DNA of 64,000 nucleotides, from the NCBI GenBank assembly GCA_022448455.1, contig JAKUUR010000003.1:39098-103097 (forward strand), in the 5' to 3' direction. The notes under the pieces are model-generated. The model did no database searches. It was not told the DNA's origin and worked only from the letters and a program-made list of their open reading frames with translations. A program made the position numbers and the translations under genes. This document shows, piece after piece, positions 10,720 to 19,845 of this stretch. Numbering within the stretch: position 1 is the stretch's first letter; each line of letters starts with the position of its first letter. Origin of the DNA: Candidatus Thioglobus autotrophicus (GTDB lineage Bacteria; Pseudomonadota; Gammaproteobacteria; PS1; Pseudothioglobaceae).

Positions 10720-11730
10720 TTAATATTCATCCTTCGGTGACCAGGGCTTTCTATCACCCAATACACCAGAATCTTGTACCATTTGTGCGACACATTCTTC
10801 TTGCTTATATGCCATTACATGCACGCCACTGACGCCTTCAATCTCCTTCACCTGTTGCATTAGTTCAGTACAAATTTTCTGTCCTTCTTTTTTTTGATCC
10901 TGCGCACCCTCTAAACGTTTAAAAATTGAATCTGGGATATGGACCCCAGGAACGTTATTTTTTATCCATCTCGCAGTTCTCGCTGAAGCTAGTGTTCCGA
11001 CGCCGGGCAAGAAAAAAGCTTTTTCTGTTAAACCTTTATCAACCGCTTTCGACATAAAATCTTTAAACATTGGCATATCAAAGCAATACTGAGTTTGAAT
11101 AAAGTCTGCACCAGCATTTATCTTTTTTTCAAGTTGCAATATTCTGGATTCAACTGGCGGTACAAAAGGATTAATTGAAGTCCCAACAAACATTTGTGGA
11201 GGATTAGTTATTGTTCTACCGCTCAAAAAAGAGCCTTCATCTCGAATTTGTTTAATTAGTGTAATAAGAGAGATGCTGTCTAAATCAAAAACACGCTTTG
11301 CTTCAGGATGATCACCCGCACTAACATCGTCTCCTGTTAATGCAAGAACGTTACAAACACTTAGAGCACCCGCACCCAAGAGATCTCCTTGTATGGCTAT
11401 TCGATTTCTATCACGACAAGAAATCTGCATAATAGGAGAATAACCAATATAACTGAGTAGCGCGCACACCACAACACTCGACATATGGCAATTCGCTCCA
11501 GATCCGTCAGTCGCATTAATGGCATCAACAAAACCATCAAACAGGGTAGCTTGTTCAAAAACTTCATTTCTGTCGGTAGAGTCTGGTGGCGCAAGTTCAG
11601 CTGTCACTGTAAAATCTCCATTTCGTAATACGCGCTCAAATCTACCTCGAGAAATATGCCCCTCTAGCCCAGGTAGCAACTCTCCCGGGTGATAGGTATA
11701 AGCTTGATTATTTGTTTCTGGAATACTCAT
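10720..11730 (-). CDS. metF: Methylenetetrahydrofolate reductase, MetF type
   Basis: TIM-barrel flavoprotein interconverting methyl-THF and methylene-THF. It carries GDFTVTAELAPPDSTDRNEV at the substrate end, the conserved NVLALTGDDVSAGDHPEA, and GADFIQTQYCFDMPMFKDF. It is two bases after the metV stop. The MetF+MetV pairing is the acetogen/methylotroph arrangement, in which the enzyme probably uses a reductant other than NADH. In this operon it most likely works in the oxidative direction, feeding methyl groups from the corrinoid system into the folate pool. An anabolic role in methionine synthesis cannot be excluded. Confidence 0.93.
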   Translation of the reverse strand: MSIPETNNQAYTYHPGELLPGLEGHISRGRFERVLRNGDFTVTAELAPPDSTDRNEVFEQATLFDGFVDAINATDGSGANCHMSSVVVCALLSYIGYSPIMQISCRDRNRIAIQGDLLGAGALSVCNVLALTGDDVSAGDHPEAKRVFDLDSISLITLIKQIRDEGSFLSGRTITNPPQMFVGTSINPFVPPVESRILQLEKKINAGADFIQTQYCFDMPMFKDFMSKAVDKGLTEKAFFLPGVGTLASARTARWIKNNVPGVHIPDSIFKRLEGAQDQKKEGQKICTELMQQVKEIEGVSGVHVMAYKQEECVAQMVQDSGVLGDRKPWSPKDEY

Positions 11731-11732
11731 TG

Positions 11733-12185
11733 TTAAGTTATCTGTTTGTCTTCTTTTGCAAGCCTAATCCAGGCGCTGCTTCCTCGATGTGAATGATCAA
11801 CAGCAAATTGTATTTCTTGAATTGCAAGATTATTTTTCATTTTTTCCGAACCACTCCAAGCCTCAACCCAAACACATTTCATTTCCGGCTTGACTTCACA
11901 ATTACCATTAGCACGTACCCCACCACATGGACCATTTCTAAGTGTTTTAGGGCAATTCATGGGGCAAGCCATACCTGTAGAAGAGAGTACACAATTACCA
12001 CACATTTGACAATCAAAAAGAAACCCCTTGACAATCTTTTCGGACCAAGTAATTGGTTTATCTAGCTTTCCCTTTGTGAGTTTATTGATAATGTTTAGGG
12101 TCGATAATATCACTGGTGATGTTGCGTTATAGATCACCTCATAGGCCCTAGCATGTCTACTAGCAAAAAGTCTCGCTCTGTACAT
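11733..12185 (-). CDS. metV: MetV-like zinc-binding partner of MetF (methylene-THF reductase C-terminal family)
   Basis: A 150-residue protein of the family named for the C-terminal domain of methylenetetrahydrofolate reductase; in acetogens MetV forms a complex with MetF. The cysteine-rich core is visible as DCQMCGNCVLSSTGMACPMN followed by CPKTLRNGPCGGVR, then NGNCEVKPEMKCVWVEAW. These Cys residues probably bind metal or clusters. Starts directly after the DUF1638 gene and is followed two bases later by metF, so the three genes are almost certainly cotranscribed and translationally coupled. Confidence 0.88.
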   Translation of the reverse strand: MYRARLFASRHARAYEVIYNATSPVILSTLNIINKLTKGKLDKPITWSEKIVKGFLFDCQMCGNCVLSSTGMACPMNCPKTLRNGPCGGVRANGNCEVKPEMKCVWVEAWSGSEKMKNNLAIQEIQFAVDHSHRGSSAWIRLAKEDKQIT

Positions 12186-12186
12186 G

Positions 12187-12837
12187 TTATTTCTCTTCTT
12201 CAGTTGCCAAAGGCACTAAATCGATTTCTTCAAAAACAGAATCAAGACCGCCTGTGCCAACCAATCTGTATTCATATTCAAATCCAAAATCTTTAGCATA
12301 CTGCTCTGCATCTTTTTGCAACTGTTCATTTTCAGTTTGCGCCAAATAGACCAATTTTTTATAATTCTCAAAGTATATATCAAACAACTCAGGGTGCTTA
12401 TCAAGACCCAAACCCTTAATCATTATTCGATGAAAATTTTTGACCAAGTAATCTGTAAGATAGAAAGTGCCCAGCTCTTGTTCTGATAATTGTTCGAATA
12501 CATCAGAGCCAGCAAAGAATTCATAACAGTGTGCGCCACTAATGCGCTTTGCATTATATTTTTTCAATACCCGGTCTAGAGCTCCGCCTGTTCCGCAGTC
12601 AGCATAAGCGATGTATATCTCCTTATAAAGATGGGAATTCTCGGCCAAGTACTCTTCAACCCCAGGAGCAATCAGTTGCGGTGTATTATGCCAGCTGGCT
12701 GGTAGACACTGCAAATTGACTTTATCAGATAATGCTGGGTTTTGTTTTATCAGTCTCAGCAGATCGTATACAAGTGCCCCACAGCCTAAAACCAATCGTT
12801 TTTTAGCTGGATCGGTATTTTTCTTATCGATGACCAC
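12187..12837 (-). CDS. DUF1638 protein of corrinoid methyltransferase operons
   Basis: About 216 residues. It matches my memory of DUF1638, a family often encoded beside corrinoid proteins; its biochemical role is not known to me. Conserved-looking stretches are KRLVLGCGALVYDLLRL, LQCLPASWHNTPQLIAPGVE, YIAYADCGTGGALDRVL and GAHCYEFFAG, with two or three Cys and a His that could bind a metal or cofactor. An upstream ATG at 12915 would run through the corrinoid gene in another frame. I therefore chose the GTG at 12835-12837, which overlaps the 3' end of the corrinoid gene by 14 bp. It may help load or chaperone the cobamide, but that is inference. Confidence 0.8.
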   Translation of the reverse strand: MVIDKKNTDPAKKRLVLGCGALVYDLLRLIKQNPALSDKVNLQCLPASWHNTPQLIAPGVEEYLAENSHLYKEIYIAYADCGTGGALDRVLKKYNAKRISGAHCYEFFAGSDVFEQLSEQELGTFYLTDYLVKNFHRIMIKGLGLDKHPELFDIYFENYKKLVYLAQTENEQLQKDAEQYAKDFGFEYEYRLVGTGGLDSVFEEIDLVPLATEEEK

Positions 12838-13528
12838 GATTATCACGCAAGCCAAGAACGTGCTCTTCGGCCATTTCTGCGCTCCGTGCGGCATCTCGAC
12901 CATAGGCTGGTACACCTATAGAATCAGCAAACTCCTGATTAAGCGGTGCACCACCACACATAATATGTACATCTTTGCGCAAACCTCTTTTTTCCATCTC
13001 TTCTACAACAACGCCCATATAAGGCATCGTAGTTGTCAGAAGAGCAGACATACCTACAATTACTGGCCCATGCTCATCGATAGCTTCTAAGTAGTTTTCT
13101 ACAGGGTTATTAATTCCTAAATTAATTATTTCAAAGCCAGAGCCTTCACACATCATGGCAACTAAGTTTTTGCCAATATCATGGATGTCGCCCTTAACAG
13201 TACCAATTACAAACTTACCTAAAGAAGTATCTATTGCGGACTCAGCAAGAATAGGACGTAAAATTTTCATTCCACCTTTCATTGCTCCCGCACACTTAAG
13301 CACCTCAGGAACAAATAAGATGCCATCTCTAAAATCAACACCAACAATTTTCATACCACCTACTAAAGCTTTGCCCAAGACATCATTCGCATCCCAGCCA
13401 CGAGCAAGAAGTATTTCTGTACCTTCAGTGACTTCTTCATCGAGGCCGTCGTATAGGTCGTCTTGAATTTGCTCTACAAGCTCTTTATCATCTAGGTCGT
13501 TTAAATCAAAATCGTCTTCTTCACTCAT
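12824..13528 (-). CDS. Corrinoid (cobalamin-binding) methyl-carrier protein, MttC/MtgC-like
   Basis: Methyl carrier that cycles between Co(I) and methyl-Co(III). The N-terminal helical cap (about residues 20-95) contains LARGWDANDVLGKALVGGM. The Rossmann-like B12 domain has the base-off signature GDIHDIGKNLVAMM, whose His would ligate cobalt, followed by GMSALLTTTM and a C-terminal CGGAPLN. At 234 residues it is slightly longer than usual because of an acidic start (SEEDDFDLNDLDDKELVEQI). It is the first gene of the minus-strand operon, and the 212-bp spacer upstream should hold the promoter. The acidic N-terminus contrasts with the polyarginine tails of three partners. Confidence 0.94.
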   Translation of the reverse strand: MSEEDDFDLNDLDDKELVEQIQDDLYDGLDEEVTEGTEILLARGWDANDVLGKALVGGMKIVGVDFRDGILFVPEVLKCAGAMKGGMKILRPILAESAIDTSLGKFVIGTVKGDIHDIGKNLVAMMCEGSGFEIINLGINNPVENYLEAIDEHGPVIVGMSALLTTTMPYMGVVVEEMEKRGLRKDVHIMCGGAPLNQEFADSIGVPAYGRDAARSAEMAEEHVLGLRDNRGHR

Positions 13529-13740
13529 CTTTTCCCCTTAGGTTAAAGTAATATGAATTACTCAAAAAACCGGTAAGATACCCTTAATTATTTTCGGTGT
13601 CAATCATTAAATTTAAATTTTAGACTATTATTCTTGGTTCTATAAAAAGTTTGATAATTCTACCCATAAGTTGTTGTAATTAAATAAAAAAATACTAATC
13701 AATAAACATGAAATAAATCACTCATAAAAGATGAAATAAA

Positions 13741-14454
13741 TTAACCTATAGTAGACATAAAGTTTCTATAAATTTGCCTTGCACAACTCAAACATTGAGC
13801 CATATTAGCATCACTATCTGACTTCAAATCCAATAAGGCCTCATTACCGAGTGTCGAACTTAATGCTTCTGCATAAGCTGGTACAGCTCCCCAGTTGTCT
13901 ACAGTATCGGGTTCAATCTCCACATGATATTGCATAGACCATGCATTAGAACCAATACGCATTGCTTGAACGGAGCAAACCTCTGATTTAGCTAGAATAA
14001 TGGCACCTTCTGGAGCTTGAGCAACTCTCACTGAATGCCATTGGAGACATTTTTGTTTATCGGCTGTACCTTGAAAGAGAGGGTCTACTTTTCCCTCTTC
14101 TGTGAGCTCTATTTCAAGGACACCAATCTCAGGGGTCTTTTGTGGTCCACACGTCCCTCCCAATGCATCAGCTAATAGTTGATGCCCAAGGCATAACCCC
14201 AAATAAGGCTTACCTAAAACACTCACCCATTCACGAATGGCTGCCTTTTCCGCAACCAGCCAAGGACATTCTTCAATATCCCAAACATCCATCGGGCCAC
14301 CCATCACCCAAAGCGCATCGTACTCATTTAAATTAGGAATCGGTTCTCCAAGATGTAGGTTAACCGCATCCCATTCGACTTTGTCTTCTGCTAAAAACTG
14401 TCTAAGTGAGCCTGGATGCTCACAATCGATATGCTGAAAAACGAGTACACGCAT
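13741..14454 (-). CDS. Class I glutamine amidotransferase (GMP synthase-like)
   Basis: A stand-alone triad glutamine amidotransferase of 237 residues. The nucleophile elbow GLCLGHQLLADALGGTCG carries the catalytic Cys, and the later MQYHVEIEPDTVDNW carries the His and Glu. The N-terminus MRVLVFQHIDCEHPGSLRQF and ALWVMGGPMDVWD resemble the subgroup annotated as GMP synthase-like amidotransferases, some of which work in polyamine or glutamyl-amine breakdown. No partner domain is fused. The acceptor substrate is unknown, and it stands alone between the corrinoid operon and a divergent transporter gene. Confidence 0.88.
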   Translation of the reverse strand: MRVLVFQHIDCEHPGSLRQFLAEDKVEWDAVNLHLGEPIPNLNEYDALWVMGGPMDVWDIEECPWLVAEKAAIREWVSVLGKPYLGLCLGHQLLADALGGTCGPQKTPEIGVLEIELTEEGKVDPLFQGTADKQKCLQWHSVRVAQAPEGAIILAKSEVCSVQAMRIGSNAWSMQYHVEIEPDTVDNWGAVPAYAEALSSTLGNEALLDLKSDSDANMAQCLSCARQIYRNFMSTIG

Positions 14455-14619
14455 TGATAAACTCCTATTCTATGATTATGTAATAACCAGCAAACTATAC
14501 CAGTTTAGTAACCATCAAGATATAACTAGAATAGCTAGATTGTATATTAATAATAATATATTAGAAAATCAAATCATTGTGGTTATACTGTCGCTTTGTC
14601 ACTGCTCAAAACAAAGAAC

Positions 14620-15840
14620 ATGGGTCAATACAAGAAATTATTAAGTTTTTCAATCATTGCCGCCTGCATACTTTTGACAATTAACTTCGGTTTCAGGTCT
14701 TCACTAGGTCTGTTCTTAAAGCCTGTATCAGAGTCATTCGGTTATGGTCGTGAAATTTTTGCCTTCTCTTTGGCGTTACAAAATCTCTTTTGGGGTTTAT
14801 CTCAGCCCATAGCAGGAGCTATTGCTGACAAATATGGCACTGCAAAAGTAATAATAGTCGGCGCAATACTCTATGCACTAGGTCTCTACATTACGGCAAC
14901 TGCAGATGGATTTCTTGACCTTCACTTAGGTGCTGGCATCTTAATAGGAATGGGAATTGCAGGTACAGGCCTAGGCGTTGTTCTACCCGCAATGGCTAGA
15001 ATGGTTAGACCCGAAAAAAGAGCTATTGCTTTAGGTGTTGGAACTGCAGCAGGCTCAGCAGGACAATTCTTATTCATACCGGTAGCAAGAGAATTTCTTG
15101 TCGCTTATGGCTGGCAAATGGCACTCGTGATAATGGCAATAGGTTCCCTATCAATGATCCTTTTTGCACCCGCTTTCAAGAACCATGACGCAAGCAGCTC
15201 TGAGATAGACAACGAACCAAGACAAAATCTTCGGGAGGCGCTTAGCGAGGCATCTAATCACATTCACTACTGGCTACTTATTGCAGGTTTTTTTGTTTGT
15301 GGTTTTCAGCTAGCCTTTATTACTGTTCATATGCCTGCTTATCTCTCAGACAACGGTTTTGATAGCTCTGTAGCTGCGGCAAGTTTATCAATTATTGGAC
15401 TATGTAATATCATAGGCTCTCTAACTGCTGGTCATCTTTCTGGACTCTACTCGAAAAAATGGATACTAGCGTTTATTTATGGAGCAAGGTCAATAGTTAT
15501 TGTGCTATTTCTTATAATTCCTATTACAACTTTCACGGTTTATGCCTTCTCCTTTGCCACCGGATTGCTTTGGTTAGCAACAGTGCCACCAACTTCAGGC
15601 TTGGTAGCACAGATGTTTGGTCTGAGATACATGGGAACCTTATACGGTGTTGTATTTTTAAACCACCAAATAGGTTCTTTTTCTGGAGTATGGCTGGGCG
15701 GCTACCTGTTTGATACTACTGGTTCTTATGATCAAGTGTGGTGGTGGGCGGCAATAATTGCAGCAATTACCGCGATTATTCACGTCTTCATTGATGAACG
15801 CCCAGTTGAAAGACTAAGGTTTGCTGAAAAAGTCATCTAG
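14620..15840 (+). CDS. MFS transporter (oxalate/monocarboxylate carrier-like)
   Basis: Major facilitator superfamily carrier of about 406 residues with roughly twelve hydrophobic segments and a charged central loop (KNHDASSSEIDNEPRQNLRE). Family marks are NFGFRSSLGLFLKPVSESFG after helix 1, the motif GAIADKYGTAKVIIVGA between helices 2 and 3, and a proline/glycine-rich helix GTGLGVVLPAMARMV. This pattern recalls the oxalate:formate antiporter and monocarboxylate subgroup. The ATG at 14620 is preferred to an upstream TTG at 14596. It may import a substrate for the neighbouring C1 genes, but nothing ties it to a particular compound. Confidence 0.87.
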   Translation: MGQYKKLLSFSIIAACILLTINFGFRSSLGLFLKPVSESFGYGREIFAFSLALQNLFWGLSQPIAGAIADKYGTAKVIIVGAILYALGLYITATADGFLDLHLGAGILIGMGIAGTGLGVVLPAMARMVRPEKRAIALGVGTAAGSAGQFLFIPVAREFLVAYGWQMALVIMAIGSLSMILFAPAFKNHDASSSEIDNEPRQNLREALSEASNHIHYWLLIAGFFVCGFQLAFITVHMPAYLSDNGFDSSVAAASLSIIGLCNIIGSLTAGHLSGLYSKKWILAFIYGARSIVIVLFLIIPITTFTVYAFSFATGLLWLATVPPTSGLVAQMFGLRYMGTLYGVVFLNHQIGSFSGVWLGGYLFDTTGSYDQVWWWAAIIAAITAIIHVFIDERPVERLRFAEKVI

Positions 15841-15845
15841 ACTGG

Positions 15846-16487
15846 TTATCTCTGCAACCTTGAAGATAGGTTGACTGTCGCCCTAACAAAATAACCAATA
15901 CCCAAAATAACCAGCAATATCACTAAACCATTGAACAGCACCTTAGGGTAGCCTATGACATTGACATCGAAAAAGGGGTAAGGATACTTGTCAATTAACT
16001 CGCCCCGTAGGATGACATAGATTCCATAAATCACTGGATAAATTTCCCAAAGAATCGGTGTTCGTTTAGGAATTTGGGTTTTGGGTGGAAATACTAGCCA
16101 GATTATAAGTAACGCACTTGGTACAATATAATGGTTCAAATAATTCGTCACTGCCTCCATGCCATCAGGCGACCAATAATCATTTAAAAGTACATGAAAC
16201 CCAATAGCAATCCAAAGCATGGATGTTACAACACAACCAAAAACTTTGGGTGTAGCAAAAACTTTTCCTATTCGAGAATTAGGCAATAGACCCACAATAG
16301 TAAGAACAACAGTAGCAAAAGTATTTGTAAGAATGGTGAAATAAGCCAACATATTAATGACAACTTGACTAACAGAATTGTCTTCAGCGATTGCCCTATT
16401 AATAGAAATAATGAACTGAACACTGACTCCAAATAATGCCAGCATACCGATTAGCAATAATGTGTAACGCTCAAAAGCCTTATTCAT
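15846..16487 (-). CDS. Pr6Pr-family integral membrane protein
   Basis: A 213-residue protein with six hydrophobic segments. The pattern MLAYFTILTNTFATVVLTI, HVLLNDYWSPDG, LNHYIVPSALLIIWLVFPPK, YPVIYGIYVILRG and YPYPFFDVNVIGY is what I recognise as the Pr6Pr (FAR-17a/AIG1-like) family. The histidine in LNHYIVP lies in a membrane segment and could be functional. No reaction is established for the bacterial proteins. It ends six bases from the MFS gene (convergent) and starts six bases after modC, so it may ride on the molybdate operon without being involved in it. Confidence 0.8.
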   Translation of the reverse strand: MNKAFERYTLLLIGMLALFGVSVQFIISINRAIAEDNSVSQVVINMLAYFTILTNTFATVVLTIVGLLPNSRIGKVFATPKVFGCVVTSMLWIAIGFHVLLNDYWSPDGMEAVTNYLNHYIVPSALLIIWLVFPPKTQIPKRTPILWEIYPVIYGIYVILRGELIDKYPYPFFDVNVIGYPKVLFNGLVILLVILGIGYFVRATVNLSSRLQR

Positions 16488-16492
16488 AGTAC

Positions 16493-17554
16493 CTATGATA
16501 ACAATGCAACACTCTTTATTTGTGCGTATACCTGTTTTCCAGGATTAAGCTTAAGCAGTTCAGCCGATTTACGTGTTATACAAGACAACATAGTAACGTC
16601 TTTTATTTTTAGTCGAACCATCACTTGCGATCGGCCCTCTGGAACTATTTCATCCACTATTGCTGAGAAAATATTCAGAATACTAGTATCAGTTTGTAGC
16701 TCTTGAGTTAGGCTCACGTCACGCGCTGAAACTCTTAAACGCACTTTACTTTCCAATGGCAATTCCCTATCCGTTACAGTGAACTGACCACCAGAAAAAT
16801 TAAGATACATCAGATTAAACCGGTCGTCATGACCAACAACTGTAGCTTCAATCAATGAGGTCGCATCACCACCATGAGAGATGGGAAGATCAAACCTAGT
16901 CAGCATCTCATCAATGGCACCACTTCCAACAACACTCCCCTCTTCCAGTAGCACTAGATGATCCGCCAATCGTGAGGCCTCATCGGGTGAGTGTGTGACA
17001 TAGATGAGTGGAATATCTAGTTCATGATGAAGAGAATCAAGATAAGGCAAAATTTCCTTCTTTCGCTTTAAATCTAGAGCTGACAGAGGTTCGTCCATCA
17101 ATAAAATATCGGGATTAACTGCCAAAGCTCTCGCAATAGCTACTCGCTGCCTCTCCCCTCCAGATAACTGTTCTGTTGTCCTCTCAAGTAATGGCCTTAT
17201 ATCTAATAAATCCAGTGCACGTCCCATAAAATCTTTTCCCGCTTCTTTTGCTCGCCTAGCTCCATACTCAAGATTCCCTCGCACATTTAGATGATCAAAT
17301 AGGCTAGCCTCCTGAAAAACATAGCCAACTGAACGCATGTGTGGTGGTATAAAATTTTTGCCATCCTGCCAAATCGAGTCACCCACTTTTAGAAACCCAT
17401 CATCACTTTTTTCCAAGCCAGCAAGAGCTCGCAATAATGTGGTCTTACCACAACCCGAAGATCCAAAGACGACAGTGACCCCTTTAGCAGGAGCACAAAA
17501 CTCCACATCTAGAGTAAAACCCCCTTGCTTAATTTTTAGCTGACACTCAATCAT
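16493..17554 (-). CDS. modC: Molybdate ABC transporter ATP-binding protein
   Basis: Cytoplasmic ATPase of the molybdate importer. The nucleotide-binding domain (about residues 1-230) shows Walker [17 protein letters not shown], the ABC signature [17 protein letters not shown], Walker [14 protein letters not shown] and the switch [12 protein letters not shown]. The C-terminal part (about 285-350) is a TOBE/mop-like domain that senses molybdate ([18 protein letters not shown]). The length, 353 residues, is typical for ModC. Its ATG overlaps the modB stop by four bases, the usual coupled arrangement. Confidence 0.95.
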   Translation of the reverse strand: MIECQLKIKQGGFTLDVEFCAPAKGVTVVFGSSGCGKTTLLRALAGLEKSDDGFLKVGDSIWQDGKNFIPPHMRSVGYVFQEASLFDHLNVRGNLEYGARRAKEAGKDFMGRALDLLDIRPLLERTTEQLSGGERQRVAIARALAVNPDILLMDEPLSALDLKRKKEILPYLDSLHHELDIPLIYVTHSPDEASRLADHLVLLEEGSVVGSGAIDEMLTRFDLPISHGGDATSLIEATVVGHDDRFNLMYLNFSGGQFTVTDRELPLESKVRLRVSARDVSLTQELQTDTSILNIFSAIVDEIVPEGRSQVMVRLKIKDVTMLSCITRKSAELLKLNPGKQVYAQIKSVALLS

Positions 17555-18240
17555 TGGTTATCACTTTGCATAAGTGAGAATCGACGATTAAAAATATAGA
17601 CCATCATCAACATTAAAAAGGAAAGCAACAACAATCCTCCAGCAAGCCAGTGCGCCTGTCCATACTCAAGTGCCTCAACATGGTCATAGATTGCAATCGA
17701 GAGGACTTGAGTTTCACCAGGGATATTGCCACCAATCATCAACACAACGCCAAACTCTCCTACTGTATGAGCAAATCCTAATACAGCAGCAGTTATAAAA
17801 CCAGAACGTGCTAATGGCACTGCAATACTAAAAAACCGGTCTAGTGGTGAAGCACGTAAAGTGGCAGCAACCTCCATTGGGCGACGACCAATTCCACTAA
17901 AAGCATTCTGCAGGGGTTGAACCACAAAAGGCATCGAGTAAATGACAGAGCCGACTACCAGACCTGTAAAAGTGAAAGCTATCGATGCTCCTCCGAGCGA
18001 CTCTAACATTCCACCAACTGGACCGTTAGGCCCAAGAGTTATCAGCAGATAAAAACCTAATACTGTTGGAGGTAATACTAATGGAAGTGCAATTATAGCT
18101 TCCAATATAGTTTTTAGTTTCCAGCGGGTTTGCGAAAGCCACCATGCAAGTGGTGTTCCTAATAACAAAAGAATAAGTGTACTAACTCCTGCCAGCTTTA
18201 ATGTAATGAAAAGAGCAGTAATATCAAATTCGTTTAACAT
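17551..18240 (-). CDS. modB: Molybdate ABC transporter permease
   Basis: Inner-membrane channel subunit with about five transmembrane helices over 229 residues. The typical ModB stretches are [32 protein letters not shown] and the coupling-loop EAA-like motif [20 protein letters not shown], followed by [21 protein letters not shown]. It overlaps modC by four bases and touches modA, giving the standard gene order A-B-C read leftward. Confidence 0.96.
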   Translation of the reverse strand: MLNEFDITALFITLKLAGVSTLILLLLGTPLAWWLSQTRWKLKTILEAIIALPLVLPPTVLGFYLLITLGPNGPVGGMLESLGGASIAFTFTGLVVGSVIYSMPFVVQPLQNAFSGIGRRPMEVAATLRASPLDRFFSIAVPLARSGFITAAVLGFAHTVGEFGVVLMIGGNIPGETQVLSIAIYDHVEALEYGQAHWLAGGLLLLSFLMLMMVYIFNRRFSLMQSDNQ

Positions 18241-19016
18241 TATGGTAAGCCATATCCAGATTCATAAGTAATACTCAAAGACTCATCGCTTTTAACAAAG
18301 GACAGAAATTCTCTCCCAATATAACTGTCCTTTAATAGAACTGCTTGTTGCTCTATTGGTTTATAAATCGACTGAGGCACCTCCCAGAATGAGCCATCAA
18401 TGGAGAGACCGGGGTTCATAATTTGTGAATAAGCAACAAATCCTAGTTTAGCATTACCACTACTGATAAACTGGAATGTCTGTGCAATATTTGCACCCTG
18501 CACTAACCTCTCTTTCAAATTCGTCCAAAGTTTGAGTGACTTTAAAGCTTCTTCAGCAGATTTTCCATATGGAGAAAGTTTAGGATTGGCTATGGCCAAA
18601 TATCGAAAATCTTTCTTATTGAGTACTTCCCCTTTTGAGTCAACATAGTTATCTATTGAACTCCAAAGAATTAATTTACCAAGTGCATAGGTAAACCTCG
18701 TTCCAGCTACGATTTTTCCTTCTTGCTCCAACAGTCTTGCTCGCTCTATGTCTGCAGAAAAAAATATGTCAAAAGGGGCGCCATTCATGATTTGGGCATA
18801 ATGTTTACCTGAAGAGCCAGGAATTAGTATCACTTTGTGATGTCCTGTAGAGCCGGCTGTTTTTAACTCATAGCGCTTTGCAATTACTTTCATGGTTGGA
18901 TAAAAGTTACTTGCTACGGCAACTTTTATCTCGTCAGCAACTGCCTGAGAAGTGCCCATTAGACATCCAAACAAAACAAAAAAACAAGTGAGTGACTTAA
19001 GTTTAGTTTTTCTCAT
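18240..19016 (-). CDS. modA: Molybdate ABC transporter periplasmic binding protein
   Basis: Secreted substrate-binding protein of 258 residues. A signal peptide is visible (basic KTKLKS, then a hydrophobic stretch ending near SQAVADE). The mature start, [20 protein letters not shown], is the ModA pattern, and [20 protein letters not shown] and [17 protein letters not shown] are ligand-loop motifs. It is the first gene of modABC. The 239-bp region upstream separates it from a divergent Sel1 gene; I found no clear ModE palindrome there. Confidence 0.95.
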   Translation of the reverse strand: MRKTKLKSLTCFFVLFGCLMGTSQAVADEIKVAVASNFYPTMKVIAKRYELKTAGSTGHHKVILIPGSSGKHYAQIMNGAPFDIFFSADIERARLLEQEGKIVAGTRFTYALGKLILWSSIDNYVDSKGEVLNKKDFRYLAIANPKLSPYGKSAEEALKSLKLWTNLKERLVQGANIAQTFQFISSGNAKLGFVAYSQIMNPGLSIDGSFWEVPQSIYKPIEQQAVLLKDSYIGREFLSFVKSDESLSITYESGYGLP

Positions 19017-19255
19017 AATTTATAATTGGATGACATAAATATGTATAGTAAAAATGAATATAATTTAACTGCTCTGCAGATATAAACGGAATACTAGATG
19101 ATAAAAATAAAACTAACATTCCATTTTAAACTGAAAGAGTTATTTAGTTAATAAAAACAGGCTCTTTCAAGCCCCCATAATTGCATTCAAGTATGTTAAT
19201 ATAGCGCCCTAACTATCGTTAGAATTTATGTTGTTTAAATTTACTGAGTAAAGCC

Positions 19256-19792
19256 ATGTCACTAAAAAAAATACTATCTCTTTTTTTATTATCATTCATT
19301 CTAATTGGAAGTTCTAATGCTGACTACGGAGATGGAGATAATGCTTATGCAGAAGGTGACTATCAAGGGGCGATTCTTGAATGGCTTCAAGTTGCCGAGC
19401 AAGGAGATGCTAGAGCACAATATAATGTAGCTTGGATGTATGCACATGGCAAGGGAACAGCTCAGGATTTTCAAGAGGCCGCTACTTGGTATGAAAAATC
19501 AGCTGATCAAGGCTATGTTGATGCACAATACAATTTAGCAAACCTGTACCTTAGAGGAAATGGTGTAACTCAAAACGATTATCTCGCTTTCAGTTGGTTT
19601 ATAAAGGCTGCTGAACAGGGTGATGCGCCTGCACAATACAACCTTGGTCGCATGTATCTTCTCGGTAAAGGTTCTGATAAAAATATACTTGAAGCCAGAT
19701 TTTGGATGAAACTTGCCATTGAGAATGATGATGAGTACATTCAAATCCTTGCTCAAGAAGTTTGGGATGAATATAAACTTGGCTCTTATTAG
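19256..19792 (+). CDS. Secreted Sel1-repeat protein
   Basis: A 178-residue protein with a signal peptide (MSLKKILSLFLLSFILIGSS, cleavage near SNAD). Three or more Sel1/TPR-like repeats of about 36 residues follow, each with an AQYNVAWMYAHGKGTAQD- or AQYNLANLYLRGNGVTQN-like unit. These alpha-solenoids usually mediate protein-protein contacts in the periplasm. It stands alone, with a good hydrophobic leader and its own spacer. A related Sel1 fragment lies far downstream at 45.7 kb. Confidence 0.9.
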   Translation: MSLKKILSLFLLSFILIGSSNADYGDGDNAYAEGDYQGAILEWLQVAEQGDARAQYNVAWMYAHGKGTAQDFQEAATWYEKSADQGYVDAQYNLANLYLRGNGVTQNDYLAFSWFIKAAEQGDAPAQYNLGRMYLLGKGSDKNILEARFWMKLAIENDDEYIQILAQEVWDEYKLGSY

Positions 19793-19845
19793 CTAGGATA
19801 AATAATCAAGCGATCACAGTTCACTTTGTAGTTTTTTATTTATAA

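Noticed and set aside
12187..12915. Longer start (12915) for the DUF1638 protein
   Set aside because: It would translate the end of the corrinoid gene in another frame; the extra N-terminus does not look like a real protein.
19133..19168. GAAAGAG...CTCTTTC inverted repeat upstream of modA as a ModE operator
   Set aside because: Arms are only seven bases, widely spaced, and do not resemble the known ModE site.
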